64,000 bases of DNA. It comes from Leptodontidium sp. MPI-SDFR-AT-0119. Its lineage: Eukaryota > Ascomycota > Leotiomycetes > Helotiales > Leptodontidiaceae. The translations under genes and the position numbers were made by a program. Within the stretch, counting starts at the first letter, position 1. Every line of letters starts with the position of its first letter. The notes beneath the pieces are model-generated. The model was not told the DNA's origin. It saw only the letters and a program-made list of their open reading frames with translations, and made no database searches. Positions 34,206-45,500 of the stretch are shown one piece after another. Where the stretch lies: positions 1-64,000 of the forward strand of contig JAHLEZ010000008.1 in the NCBI GenBank assembly GCA_020726505.1, written 5' to 3'.

Positions 34206-34888
34206 TGTTACGGCTGGCAAGAGGTTAATACGGCGAGTTAACTCTAGCTTTATATTAAGGCCTAAAGTTACGCTTAGAATCGAGAAGAAAAGATAAGGAG
34301 AAAAGGAAGAGCTCTTTGTAAGAAGAAGCTTGAGTATATATATAAAGGACCTTCCTAATATGGCCTAGCGTAGTCGAGCGCCATTTACATCAATATATCG
34401 CATACTCGCCACTTAATCTTCCCTATTGGGCCTAGCGCCGTCGCATAACTAGCGATACTACGAGCTTATATTAGTTAAAATACGAGGCGCATTATAGGTC
34501 GTAATATTCCCCCCCCCTTCCTAAAAAACTGTGTTTACGCAATTATAATTATAATTATATTATCCTCTAAGTCGTTATAGTCATTAATATTACGGCGAGT
34601 AAGAGGTTGATACGGCGAGTTGACTCTAGCTTTATATTTAGGCCTAATACTACGCTCAGAATCGAGAAGAAAAGACAAGGAGAAAAGAAAAGCTCTCTAT
34701 AAGAGGAAGCTCGAGTATAAATATACGAAGGACTCTCCTAATTAGGCCTAGCGTAGTCGAACGCTATTCACATTAACATATCGTATGCTCGCCACCTAGT
34801 CTTCCTAATCAGGCTTAGCGCCGTCGCATAGCCAGCGATGCTACGAGCCGTGTCGGTTAGAATACGAGGCGCATCGGATGTCGAAACA
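34206..34888 (-). mobile_element. Two Gypsy-B LTRs separated by only 81 bp
   Basis: Two 301-bp LTRs, 34206-34506 and 34588-34888, both in minus orientation. The 81 bp between them match the last 80 bp of the Gypsy-B interior including the polypurine tract, seen as a run of C. Everything from the primer site through gag-pol is missing. The outer flanks are ATATA on the left and TCTAG on the right, so there is no target duplication. The left LTR is more TA-rich than the right. A deletion or recombination between different copies fits better than a simple insertion. Confidence 0.8.
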
Positions 34889-35253
34889 TCTAGCTTTTAT
34901 AAGAATAAACACTTAAGAGAAAACACACAAAACGTGACTTTGAATCACGTTCTCATCACGTTTTTAGTTCATCAGCGACTTATCAGTCAATAAGCTGAGC
35001 CAGTCAGCTAGAGTAATCATTATAAGCCAATCAGCTGAAAGTTTAAACCAGCCGATGCCCCGCATGCCACGCCCCGCCCCTCCTCCATCGAACCCAACCC
35101 AAACTATTCTAATACCCCACCTCGTGAACAATCTTTCCAGGACTTCATTTCTTCGAACAGATACATTAAGGCCAAAATCGGTAACTTATTTGGCTTGCTC
35201 CTAAGAACTCGTCACCTCGGTTTTCGGAAGCTCCACATACAATACACTAAGGA

Positions 35254-35499
35254 ATGGCAGCCGGCTACTTCTCCACCACAGCCTTGTCCGGTCTCATCGC
35301 TAGGGAGCTGGAGGAATCATTAACGTCAATTGAGCTTCTGAGACTGAGACATTCCTCAACGGACAGTGACTCCATCCTCGAAGTCGACAGCACATTTGAA
35401 GATAATATCCTCGCTCACGTTGTCTTCGAAGAATCCGTCAACGAAATACCGCCTAATGCTTCAAATCCCTCTCGACAGTCTTTCGTCCAGATACTGTAA
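35254..35499 (+). CDS. Hypothetical small protein, 81 aa
   Basis: ATG 35254 (context AAGGAATGG) to TAA 35497-35499, one exon, preceded by GC-rich, pyrimidine-rich promoter-like sequence from about 35060. The product is acidic and serine-rich with no signal peptide, no membrane segment and no motif that I know. The lack of RIP stops and the good start context favour a real gene, but its short length leaves doubt. Confidence 0.4.
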   Translation: MAAGYFSTTALSGLIARELEESLTSIELLRLRHSSTDSDSILEVDSTFEDNILAHVVFEESVNEIPPNASNPSRQSFVQIL

Positions 35500-36472
35500 C
35501 TGCCTATTTCCACATATGCCTGTAATTCTAACTGGTTCATAGATTTTTGAGCTCAATTCGTGACCATGACGGTATAACAGCATCCTGGAATTGACTTAAC
35601 AAAGCTAATAGTCATAGGATGCACGACGAAGCGCATCCGAGTTACACAAAACATATTAGAGAGCCTCTGCGTTCGGCTCGGAATCAGCTCAGCATTTCTA
35701 GAAGCGGTGTTGATTCCAAGCGTCTGGTCCAAACAATCAGGTGCTTCATGCCATAGGTACGATGCCGCGGGAGGAGTTCAAGCATTGGGTACCAACTTCC
35801 TCAGTCCCTCCATGACACCTGTATACTAATCAATTCAGATGGGTTTTATCATTACTTCGAAAATTGGGACCTTGGTCCGCTTCACCTATGGTTCCGCTAT
35901 AACACCTTAACAAGCTCTACAACATACGTTCTTATCGACCAGTGTTCGCAATAGTACAATATCTGTATTACTAGCTCCGTATTCAGGTGGTTTGATACAT
36001 ACCCCGTACCGTATATTTGAGACCATGCATATCAGTGGGGGGTACAATAATACTGTATTGTACGAGGATATACTGATGTACTGAGCTAAGATAATCCTAA
36101 TCCGAAAGAGGAATCGATTCAGGGGTTGCCAAGGGTGTATATCTTCATTTCCCCCCTTCAAGCGAGAACACCGAAATCCAGCTGAAGACCCCTTTTTCAA
36201 CTCACTCTCACGAGTTAACGAATAGATCAAATTGCCACAAAAAAGTTCAAGATTGTTCTAGAGAAGCCCTCCTTCAATTGCGTCTAAGATATAGTTGAAG
36301 AAAAATCTGTAGTTAAGATTATATAGAGCTAGTTGTAGAGCCTTCGATTTTGGTGTGCGGATAATTACGTACACCGGGAGCCCCCTTGATTTGACCCCAC
36401 TTTTTGCCCCTTTTATTCTTGCACTAATATACTAGTATACGGTTAGTATATTGGAATATCAAAAATCCTTAG
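35500..36472. other. Intergenic, nothing recognised
   Basis: Mixed composition with only short frames. The minus-strand frame 35907-36230 has no ATG-supported start or family resemblance. Confidence 0.4.
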
Positions 36473-36546
36473 CCTATATCACTCCGTATTTCTGAGGACG
36501 GTCCCATATCACTTAGTATTTTTGAAAATGGTCCCATATCACTGAA
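36473..36546. repeat. 30-bp tandem repeat, about 2.3 units
   Basis: ATATCACT recurs at 36476, 36506 and 36536, exactly 30 bp apart, with GGTCCCATATCACT shared by the last two units. It sits right where the homology to the CorA-like gene begins, so it may mark the breakpoint. Confidence 0.7.
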
Positions 36547-37555
36547 GTGGGGAATATCAATTATACTGCAGATACTATTGCGAACACTGTTATCGACTGT
36601 CCAGGCCCCGTCCAGGAGAGGATTGGGGACATGGCAAGGAGCCAAGAAAAGGACTTCCTGTTCCAACCTTTGGCAATTGACTTTTTGGTTGCCGAGGAAT
36701 GTGCTCTATGGCGAGAGGTATTCATCAATAAACGATGGAACGAACTCTTTCATTGGGTATGTCCCTCTCTGTCACTAACTTAAAATTGAATATACTAACG
36801 GTACAACCACAGAACGAGCTTAGCGGCAACAGAATGAACCCGCCCATTCGCGATAAAGTCTTACAACCCAACCATCTCCAAGACCTCCACACCCTCTCAC
36901 GGACCTGGAACATGCTCTTCGAAGACCTAGGGGATCTGGGGGAGCGACTCGACTTTCTCATTGAAACATCACAAAAGCTCAAGTAGCTCGGCGTCAAGCA
37001 TTCGACATCGGCGGCGGAGGCTTTCCAGTTTCTTCACGCCCGAAACAAAGTTCGTCGACGTTGGGTGACCAGTTTCGGTGAACGGACGAAACTAATCTCA
37101 CACTTCGTCTTCAGCTTCGCGGCGCAGAACGTCAACCAAGCAAGTCTGGACAATGCAACGACCAACATGGAAATCCAGCGCCTCACAGCGAGAATCGCGG
37201 ATGAGGCGGCGAAGGATAATTATTCCATGATCACGTATGCTCCCCGGTTATATTATCTGAAAACCACTGACACAATAAACGCAGGATTGCCACGATGACA
37301 ATGCTGTTCCTCCCCGGGACATTCGTATCCGCCATCTTCAGCATGGTCTTCTTCACCTTCAATGGAACAAACAGTACAATCGACGTGTCGCCATGGGTGT
37401 GGCTGTATGTTGCTGTCACTGTTCCGTTGACGGTGCTGGTGTTCGGTTTATATCTTTATTGGAGACGGAGGCGGGAATCGAGGAGAGGGCAAGGCTCGGA
37501 TAATGATTTTCAGCTGGGGATTAGGATGAGTTCTATTAATGGGACGGTAGTGTAG
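36547..37555 (+). pseudogene. CorA-like membrane protein, C-terminal part only
   Basis: Three exons can be joined: up to 36756, 36813-37234 and 37285-37555. The introns are 56 and 50 nt (GTATGT...TACTAAC...CACAG and GTATGC...CGCAG) and keep the frame. The product ends with TIATMTMLFLPGTFVSAIFS, the first transmembrane segment of fungal CorA-like divalent-metal transporter proteins, then a second membrane segment (WVWLYVAVTVPLTVLVFGLYL) and a basic tail. The middle exon has an in-frame TAG at 36984-36986 after TSQKLK. Upstream of 36547 the frame is closed by a TGA at 36523 with no ATG, so the N-terminal domain is missing. Truncation plus nonsense codon make it a pseudogene. The family's role would be in metal ion transport or sensing at a membrane. 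Confidence 0.7.
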
Positions 37556-37877
37556 ATTTATTATGATACCCATTTTATCCATATCTATGGAACTTCCTTC
37601 ATCTCTCAACCGCTCCATTGTATTGTCATATTTTGGATCTTCAGGCAGATCACCGGATCAGGATAGCAATCATGCAAGGGATATTTCTGGCACAGTTCCT
37701 GGAATACAGTGCCAGGAAAAGGCTAGGGACTCGCCTTCTCCTCCAACCTCAATAGCCCCCCAAAAAATCAAAACACGGGTCAAAGGCCTCTTCAAATTTC
37801 CCCATTCAACTTTCCTCCCCGAACCCAAGGCCATCTAACGACAAATATCAAATCAAATAAATTCACGCGCCTCAAAC

Positions 37878-38109
37878 TGTGACGCTTGCTCTGTAAAGAC
37901 AGCATTCACGTGTGACAGCGGCCTCACATATCAATCCTAGACATATGAAGATAACAAGAGTCTCTTAGAATCTACAACTAGGTAGGAAAGAAGGGAAGGA
38001 GAGAAGAGCTCTATATACAAAGGGGGAGCGCCAGGGGACTAATTAATCTCGGTAAAGCTCGGTTAGCTGGCATGCCGGAAATGAGGCTCTGGGCGCTCCC
38101 AACCGTCAC
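37878..38109 (-). mobile_element. Solo LTR related to the Gypsy-G LTR (232 bp)
   Basis: Starts TGTGACGCTTG, ends CCGTCACA, and is flanked by CAAAC on both sides (37873-37877 and 38110-38114). Along its length it follows the reverse complement of the Gypsy-G LTR, with shared blocks such as CCTCACATATCAA, AGAATCTACAACTA and AATGAGGCT, but with many differences. It is therefore a separate subfamily. It is left behind by LTR-LTR recombination. Confidence 0.9.
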
Positions 38110-38784
38110 ACAAACGATTTCAGCCAATCATGCATTATTAAAGTATAAAGTTAACTCATCAGTTAACACTTGAGAGTATAAAAGTAGTTCCTCTCTAAAA
38201 ATAATAAGTTATTTATATATTCAAGTATTTATAAGTACTAGGGCGCATTTACTTGTAAAGATATATTATTAACTGTCGAAAGCTAGGGCTAAGTCCCCAC
38301 CCTACTATTCCGGATTACCCCCCATTCCGGACACCCTGCAATTTTACTATCATTTACAATTACACTTAATTATTTTATAACGCTTTAATTTCTATATAAT
38401 CTTTTATAGTATTAGAATTTTTTAGTAAATTTAAATTATTAAGTACAATTTCCTAGCCTTTAATTACAATTTAAGCTCTTTAGATAACTTAAATATCTGC
38501 AAACTTAGAATTTAAACTAGTTTATACTTTCTGTTTTTTCCGTAGTTATAATTAATCTAATTTATCTTGTAATTATTGTATCTTTATCTCTGCTTATCTT
38601 AATACGAAGTCCTTTTGATTAAAAGCTTTAATAACTTTATTAAAGAGTAATCGATGTATTAGAAGATTGTTATATAATAATTTAAATAAAGTATTAAGTT
38701 ATAACATAAATTCTTTACTTACTTTTAGTGTAAACTAAATAATTAATAATTCTTTTACTTCCTTAATAATCTAAAGGTCCTTAG

Positions 38785-39033
38785 TGTGACGACTGGCACG
38801 GCCCAGAGCCTCATTTCCACCGGCTCCACTTAGTACTGCCTGATCGGGACGTACCGAGATTACTATAGTACTAAGTATACTAACCTCTTGTATATAGACT
38901 TATTCTTTCCTTATCTTCTTTCCTCTGTAATTATAGATTTTAAGTTGATCCTTAGTATCGTTATATATCTCCTGTGTTAATATGTGAGGCGTTAATTACA
39001 CGTGATTACCGTCTTTTTAAGGCAAGCGTCACA
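38785..39033 (+). repeat. 5' LTR of Gypsy-G (249 bp)
   Basis: TGTGACG...CGTCACA, preceded by CTTAG. Same length as the 3' LTR. Confidence 0.9.
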
Positions 39034-39189
39034 TTATTTACAACTCTTTTCTTTACGTCTAAGAAGACAGTAAATATCCTTTGCCCCCTAATTCTCCTAT
39101 AAGTAGTTACGACCTAAAAGCTCAAATATAAGAAAGGCTTATATTAAGCTCTGAAGCTTAACGAATAGCAGTATCAAAACCCTTACTAA

Positions 39190-41126
39190 TAGCGAAGTCA
39201 ATATCTACTTCGCTACTATTACCCTTATTCTCCTCCCCGACTTCTGCTTTTACATAACGAAGTCGAAACCCTCTCTTCGCTAGACCTCTTCCTCTAACTC
39301 GCTAAGTCAAGCCGAAAACCGTCCCTCCTTTAGTAAAACGACCTACTGTAGACGACGCCGATATGTCGTTTGCCTCTTCTTCTGTCCCCTTACCTGACTC
39401 TCTTAATACTAATACTCTTATAAGTAATACTTCTACTAATACGCTAGGGAGTAGTATAAAGCCTATAAGGACACATATAAGAGAGACACTATAGGAAAGC
39501 CGACTTCGCATCTTAAAAGAGTAACTCGCGAAGAGTCGTATAGAGAACTAGCGGTTAAAGTTGTCTCTTTAATAATAGCGACTTACGACTGACGAGCCTT
39601 TACTACGTAGACCCGCCCCAAGATTTATAACTTTTTAAGAAGGGGACACACCTCTTTATCCCTTAATTAAGAAAACTCTTGCCCCTGAGCTAGATAAAGG
39701 CAAAGGTAAGGTATAAAGTACTCTTGACCTTAATAAACTACTAGACAACGATAGTAATAATAACTATCGACCTCCTCGCATCCTAAATCGTCGTCCCCCC
39801 TCTTTCTTTAAGATGTCCTAGATATTTACGGCCTCACGAATCGAGAAGATCCCTAACTTAAATAATAAGCTTTCAGACGGTATCAGCTATAGTCCACGTC
39901 TATGGGAAGTCTAAGTCTAAAACGCCTTACGCCGGTACGACTAATACTTCGTTAACGACGACTACCGGAAGGACTGGCTACTAACACAAATAGAAGGAAC
40001 AGCTCGCACGTTCTTAGAACCCTCCTTCTTATCCCTAATACTTAATAACGACGGAAATATCACAGATGCGCTTGACTTAGTTAACTAAGTAGTCAAATTC
40101 TTAACTGACCCTTATAAGTAATAGACAGCGCGTAACCTCTACTCTACGTTGAAAATAAAAGCCGCAGGATAAACCTTTTAGGATTTTTACTAATAATTCA
40201 GAATTCTTACTAGCCAAGGCGGCGTAACTAATAACTCAATACTTAAAATGGACTTATAAGACAAGCTTCCGTCTCGCCTACGTAAGTAACTATTCCATGA
40301 GTATTAGAGAGCCAGAACTTTAAAAGAGTATATAAGAGTAGTTTAAGCCGAAGACTAAGGACAGATTATAAAGAGCACTATCTACGCTAGTCGCTTTAGC
40401 CCCTTAGCGATAGGTATAAATTCTAATCCCTGATCTTAAGTTAATATCTCCTTAGGGACCACGGGAAAGTCACTTTAAACTTCTACTACTTCTTCGTCCT
40501 AGCGACGAGAGATTAGTTAACCCTTAGGTTAATAAATCTCTACACGAGCCGATACACCTCGTACCTAAATACTAACGAATGCCTTATAGTATTTCGCCTA
40601 ACGGCCCCTTAGTCGTAGTTATGCCTCCCGCCTAAACGAAATAAAAGTAAGCGCCGATGATAGCGGTTTTATGTCTAATAGCTAAGCTATAAACGACAAC
40701 GACAACTTATTAATAAAGGAACTTACTTCACGAGTAAAAGACTTAGCTTAAGAAAAGGCTCCTTTTTAAGTATAATACGAAATATACGACATCTTAACCT
40801 TACGAAGCTTCTTAGTAGACTAGCACTCACTACCCACATCGCTCTCTTTAAAAATAAACTCACGTATAAACTGCCCGCACTTCTTAATTTTAGAGTTAAT
40901 AGTTATTATTTTATTAATTACTCTCTTTTAAAGTCTCTTTCCTTCTTTTTAAAACTTTTAATTCACTTACTGCCTTCACTTGTCCTTATTAAAGGATTTG
41001 ATAGTCGAACTAGCTAGACTATTAGTTACTATATTACGTTAAATTTAATAGTCGACAAGCGTTTATAGTTATTTACTTCTTTTTTAATTACTCACTTAGG
41101 AAACTATAGAGTAATTATTAGAAGAT
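39190..41126 (+). pseudogene. Gypsy-G gag region (degraded)
   Basis: The position right after the 5' LTR and the stop-broken but coherent plus-strand protein (for example the LTQIEGTARTFLEPS-like stretch near 39975-40030) fit a Gypsy gag. All frames carry many TAA/TAG. The Copia element interrupts the Gypsy after this region at the AAGAT site, and the pol part resumes at 54622. Confidence 0.6.
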
Positions 41127-41311
41127 TATAGTACAGAAGTGGAGTAGAGCCTTGCGATCAACGTAAGGAGAATTGAAGTGGTTAATTATTCTTTAGAATA
41201 TATAAGGAAATCAGGGGAACACGTTGTTCTCCTAAAAGCGGTATAACGTGGCAGAAACTATATCTAGCGTAGCGCGCAGTTAACCGAGCATCAGCCCGTG
41301 CCTATACGACA
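41127..41311 (-). repeat. 3' LTR of the Copia element (185 bp)
   Basis: Plus-strand view starts TATAGTACAG and ends TATACGACA. The minus-strand polypurine tract lies at about 41312-41322. Confidence 0.85.
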
Positions 41312-41580
41312 CACCCCCTAACTAAGTGATAATAGTAAGCTATTAGTATTATAGTTAGTTGCGCTAAGCGAAAGTAAACACTAAACTAAATACTTAGGCC
41401 ACAACTATTCCTGTACTACTAAGTTAAGTAAACAACCCTCCTATTTAAAGTAACGCAGCCCCCACTTAATTCTTGATCCTGTAACCACTTTATACTATAC
41501 AAATCGACTCTTTTCGATCTACCAACTAATCAACTAATTAACAATTAATCAATTAATTAATAAATCGATCAACCGGCACT

Positions 41581-42510
41581 ATAGGTGTCTCACGGCGATT
41601 TACTGCTATTATTAAGGCTAATCGTTTGTCCGCCGTTGTAAGTTATTTAAATTAAATTAAGTTAATTATTAATCTTAAAGTTATATATTAATTTAAGCAT
41701 TACTAATTATAATAGGCGAAGAAGAAGAAGGAGGCCAAGAAGGCTCTAAAGGCTACTCTTACTTTAAAGAGAGCTACTACAGCTACTCCTGTTATTTGTG
41801 CTCGTGCTCCTCGTGTTAAGGGAGCTGAACGTGTAGTTATTTACTTAAGTTATATTAATAGCGCCCTTTAAACTAAAAGTACTAGCGAGTACTTTAATAT
41901 TATTAGTTAAAGTACTCGCTACTTTACGTGCGCCTCGGGCCACTCCTATAAGGTTACTCCCGCTACTGCCTAGGCCCCCTTCTTAGTTTACTAGGCTACG
42001 CTCTTGAATGACGTAAGCGAGAAGGTAAATTCCTTAGGTTATTCTTTTTTAACGTGTAATTATTAACCTTTTTAAGAATTAGAACGCCTAAGAGCTCTTA
42101 TTTTAGCGGCCCTTAAGGGTCAAGTTATTACTAGTAGAGCTGCCGGTGGAGTAACTAGCTCTGCCAGTCGTGCTTTAGGTGCGGCCTTAGCTACTCTTTA
42201 TGTCGATTCCTCCTTAGAGTTAGAAGGTAATAAGGAGACTCTTTGGGGAGCAACTCCGGCTTCTCTTGTTACTCCTGCGGCTGCTACTCCTACTGTAGTT
42301 ATAGGTGGAGTTAGTGGAGCTACTATTGCGGCCGCTGGCATTAGTGCTAGTCTTATTACTTTCCGGGCCCTAATAACTAATAAGCCTCTTAGAGTTACTC
42401 TCATACTAGAGTAGGAAGCTTAAGCTACTTAAGTTAAGGAGCTTGTTAAGGTAATTACTAATACGTTAAGTGACTTAGTTCGGGAGGTTTTAAGCCTTTT
42501 AATTATATAA
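41581..42510 (+). pseudogene. Antisense intron-containing gene-like frame inside the Copia element
   Basis: On the plus strand, opposite to the Copia polyprotein, a coherent frame runs from 41581 (ATA, possibly a RIP-altered ATG) through exon 41581-41637. A 78-nt intron follows (41638-41715; donor GTAAGT, branch TTACTAAT, acceptor ATAATAG), then exon 41716-42510. The intron keeps the phase. The protein would be about 283 residues. It has a basic N-terminus (RRFTAIIKANRLSAV), a Lys/Ala-rich stretch, YFTCASGHSYKVTPATA in the middle, and a Thr/Ala/Gly-rich, moderately hydrophobic part (TPTVVIGGVSGATIAAAG) that could be a membrane segment. Nine internal stops are all TAA/TAG, matching mutated CAA/CAG. 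I do not recognise the family. It could be a passenger gene of the element or a host gene captured with it. Confidence 0.55.
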
Positions 42511-45500
42511 GTTATTCTCTTTTATGTGAGGCGAGGCTTAGGAACCTCTAAATAATTAAGTGTCCCCTTGTAATTTACTTACGTTACGTTACTTTTACTA
42601 TAAAAACAAATAACTGTTAAGAGTAATTAAATCTTTTAAATGCCGTGAATTTTACCCCCGAGCTTAATTACTCTTTAAGTAAATGAAATAACAAGAGAAT
42701 TTACAAAGGAATAACAAATACATAAGAAGATACCCTTATAATAAAGGAAAAAGTAAAAAACGTGTGTAAAGACTTACTTTAAAGTAAGGGCTCTATAGTG
42801 AGTTACTCTAGTTAAGCATAAACATCGACTAAGTTAATAAGAGCAATAAAATTCTCAAATTTCTGTCGAGAGAGGTTCTTTATAAGTCCATTAGCGGGTA
42901 TATAGTCCGTAAGTAAATATTTGACTAAAAAAGTGCTCTTTTAAAACTCTTAACGCAACTATATATTCTAAATATTAACGTGGCGTAACTTAGTAAAAAT
43001 ACGCTAATTTTCCCTAACGATTAACTGTATTATTTATTAATTATTACAAAAGATTCTCCAAATTTCCCTTAACTTAAGACGTAACTCTTAAAAGAAACGT
43101 TATAAAGCTATAATCTCTTTAGCCGTACACTTAACGCCTAAAAGCTCAGCTTATATAATCGAAGTAGTGACTGTATCTTATAAGGCCGCTCTCTACAAGA
43201 TTATACTTCTAAAAAGTATTATAATATAACTATTAGAAGAGCGCTTAATATTGAGATCGTTTATAAATGAAGCATTCGAAGTTATAATAAACTGAGAGTC
43301 GCGTAGTTTGTAGCTATAAGTGATCGCTAAAAATCGGGTTCTGAAGAGGTAACGAATAGTCTAATTAACTGCCGCAAGGTACTCCAAAGAGGGGTTAGTC
43401 AAGAAGTGAGAAAGTCTTAAAGTTGTAAATGTAACGTTTACGCGTAATATAATTATTATATAAAGTATTAAGTTAACTTTCTCTTAATACTCCTTAATTT
43501 AAACTGGGGTTACTTGCCCTTGATTCTTTAGTAACTCGACTTAAAGTAGTGGAGTACTTAGGCAATTTCTATTCACTAAGTCAAATCGCAAAGTAACCTT
43601 TTAAATATAAGTGTCGTGTATTAGAGAAATAGTCTTTACTTAACGATCTTTAATAACGCGAACACTTAAAAACTACTTTATTGGTTCTCCTCTAGTGAGC
43701 TTGTATACCGTATTCAAGCCGTTAATAATAAGTTGAGCGTCTTTAAGGGCTAAAGAGTAGTATAACACTTGAATATCGTTAATATAGAAGATGACAAAGA
43801 CTGAACGTTACTTATTTATGAAAATACAAGGCTTTTCCTTGTAAGGGATTAACCCTAACTTTAATAAAGTTCCAATAAAATCTCTGTACTATAATACTAA
43901 CGAGTCTCTGAGTTTATAAAGTATACGATTAACTTCTACTACTATCCTGTCTTATTTAAATCCGTCTAATAAGTAGTAATATACGTGAGCACTCGATTCG
44001 CTTCGTTTGGCGTTAATAAAGGCGTTAATAACATCAAATTAAATCATCTTTAAATCAAATTAAGCTACTATTACTATAGCGGTCCTAAAAGAACGAGCAG
44101 CTAAGGTTGCCGCATATATTAAGAGAATTGACGTTTCGGGTTATAAGTCTCCCTTAACAATAACTCGCGAGCGACACCTAGTCAAATACCTTAACGAATT
44201 GACTTTGGCGTAAAATACTTATTTTAATAATATTAGTTATTTAGTAGCGAAGCTTTATTTAACGACTCTTTAGTAGTTGCGCGACTCTAAGTTAGTGATT
44301 TCCTTAATTACGTCGGCTTAGAAGTACTCTCTTAGAGGGTGATCTTTAAGGTCTCTCTAATTTAATAAGTCCTTTAGTAATTAAGATTAGTGTATTCGTG
44401 GGAGATTAACTAGTTGTCGAATTTCGACATTTTTGAGAATAGACGCTGAGATTATAGCGTGGACTGCGCTTAAGTCTTTCTCGTCTCTTTATACTAGTTC
44501 TTGACTAGGCCAAAAGGTCCCTAGAAAGTCCTTTAAATACTTACGGTTACTCGACGGGTTTAACGATTCCGTAATTAGCTCTTTAATAATTACTATGTAA
44601 ACGCTTCGATTCGGTTTCGTAATCTTACTACTAACTCGGGTCTTTCGACCGTCGCCAGTTACTCGATCTTCTACCCTCTTTCTTTATAGAGGTTTAGGTA
44701 AGTTGTTATTAGTTAGGGTTAAAAGTAGTAAGTATTACTCTATACTTAATTCTTCTCTTAAGTCTAACGAATTAAGATACTTCTTATACTTTATTACTTA
44801 AGGCAGAGCTTTTGATTACTTAAGGCCGGCACCTTAAGTAAGTGCTCCTTAACGCTTGAGATTACGCTCTTAGTCGTATAGCCCTTAAGAGTATATAATA
44901 ACTTATAGTATTAATTAGCGCTTAGCTCTCATATTTCTCTTAAAGTTTAGTACGCCACGTAAGATATCTCTCTTAGTTGTGCTTTAAGACATTAACTATC
45001 TTGATTTATCGACTCGTTTTAAGACTTAATTAAGGTGCTCGTGAGTAAGAAGTCTAGTACTCTTCTTTAGTTATTTTACCCTTAAGTTTTTATTAACGAG
45101 TTTTATTAATCCTAACTTTTCTAGGGGTAATATTAGTTACTTTACCCTCGTAGTTAAAAGCTTAATTAAAGGCTATAGCACCCCTAAGGTTATAAACTTA
45201 ATAGTTTCCACAGAACTTATTACTTAGCTTAGTTATTTCTTTTTTAAGGTAGTACTTATTATTAATTCTAGTATATCAAGTGCGCTTAGTTAATTAATTA
45301 TATCAGTTCTAGCGTCTTAGGGTCCCTCCTCTTCTTCTAGTATTTTAGTAAGATCTCTTAATATTAAGCGCGGCTAACCGACCGCTCTCTCTACGTTTAA
45401 AGAGCCTAAATAAAAGAGGGATTCGTTAAAAGTAATGTTCCGAGTCACTATTACACGCTATAATTAAGGTACTTAGGCCCTGTATATATTAAACGAGACG

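Noticed and set aside
37563..37838. 91-aa plus-strand ORF after the CorA-like remnant
   Set aside because: No family resemblance, immediately downstream of a pseudogene, and composition like 3' flank.
42198..42404. Minus-strand ORF in the Copia element
   Set aside because: It is a shadow of the coherent plus-strand antisense frame, which has sensible codons and an intron.
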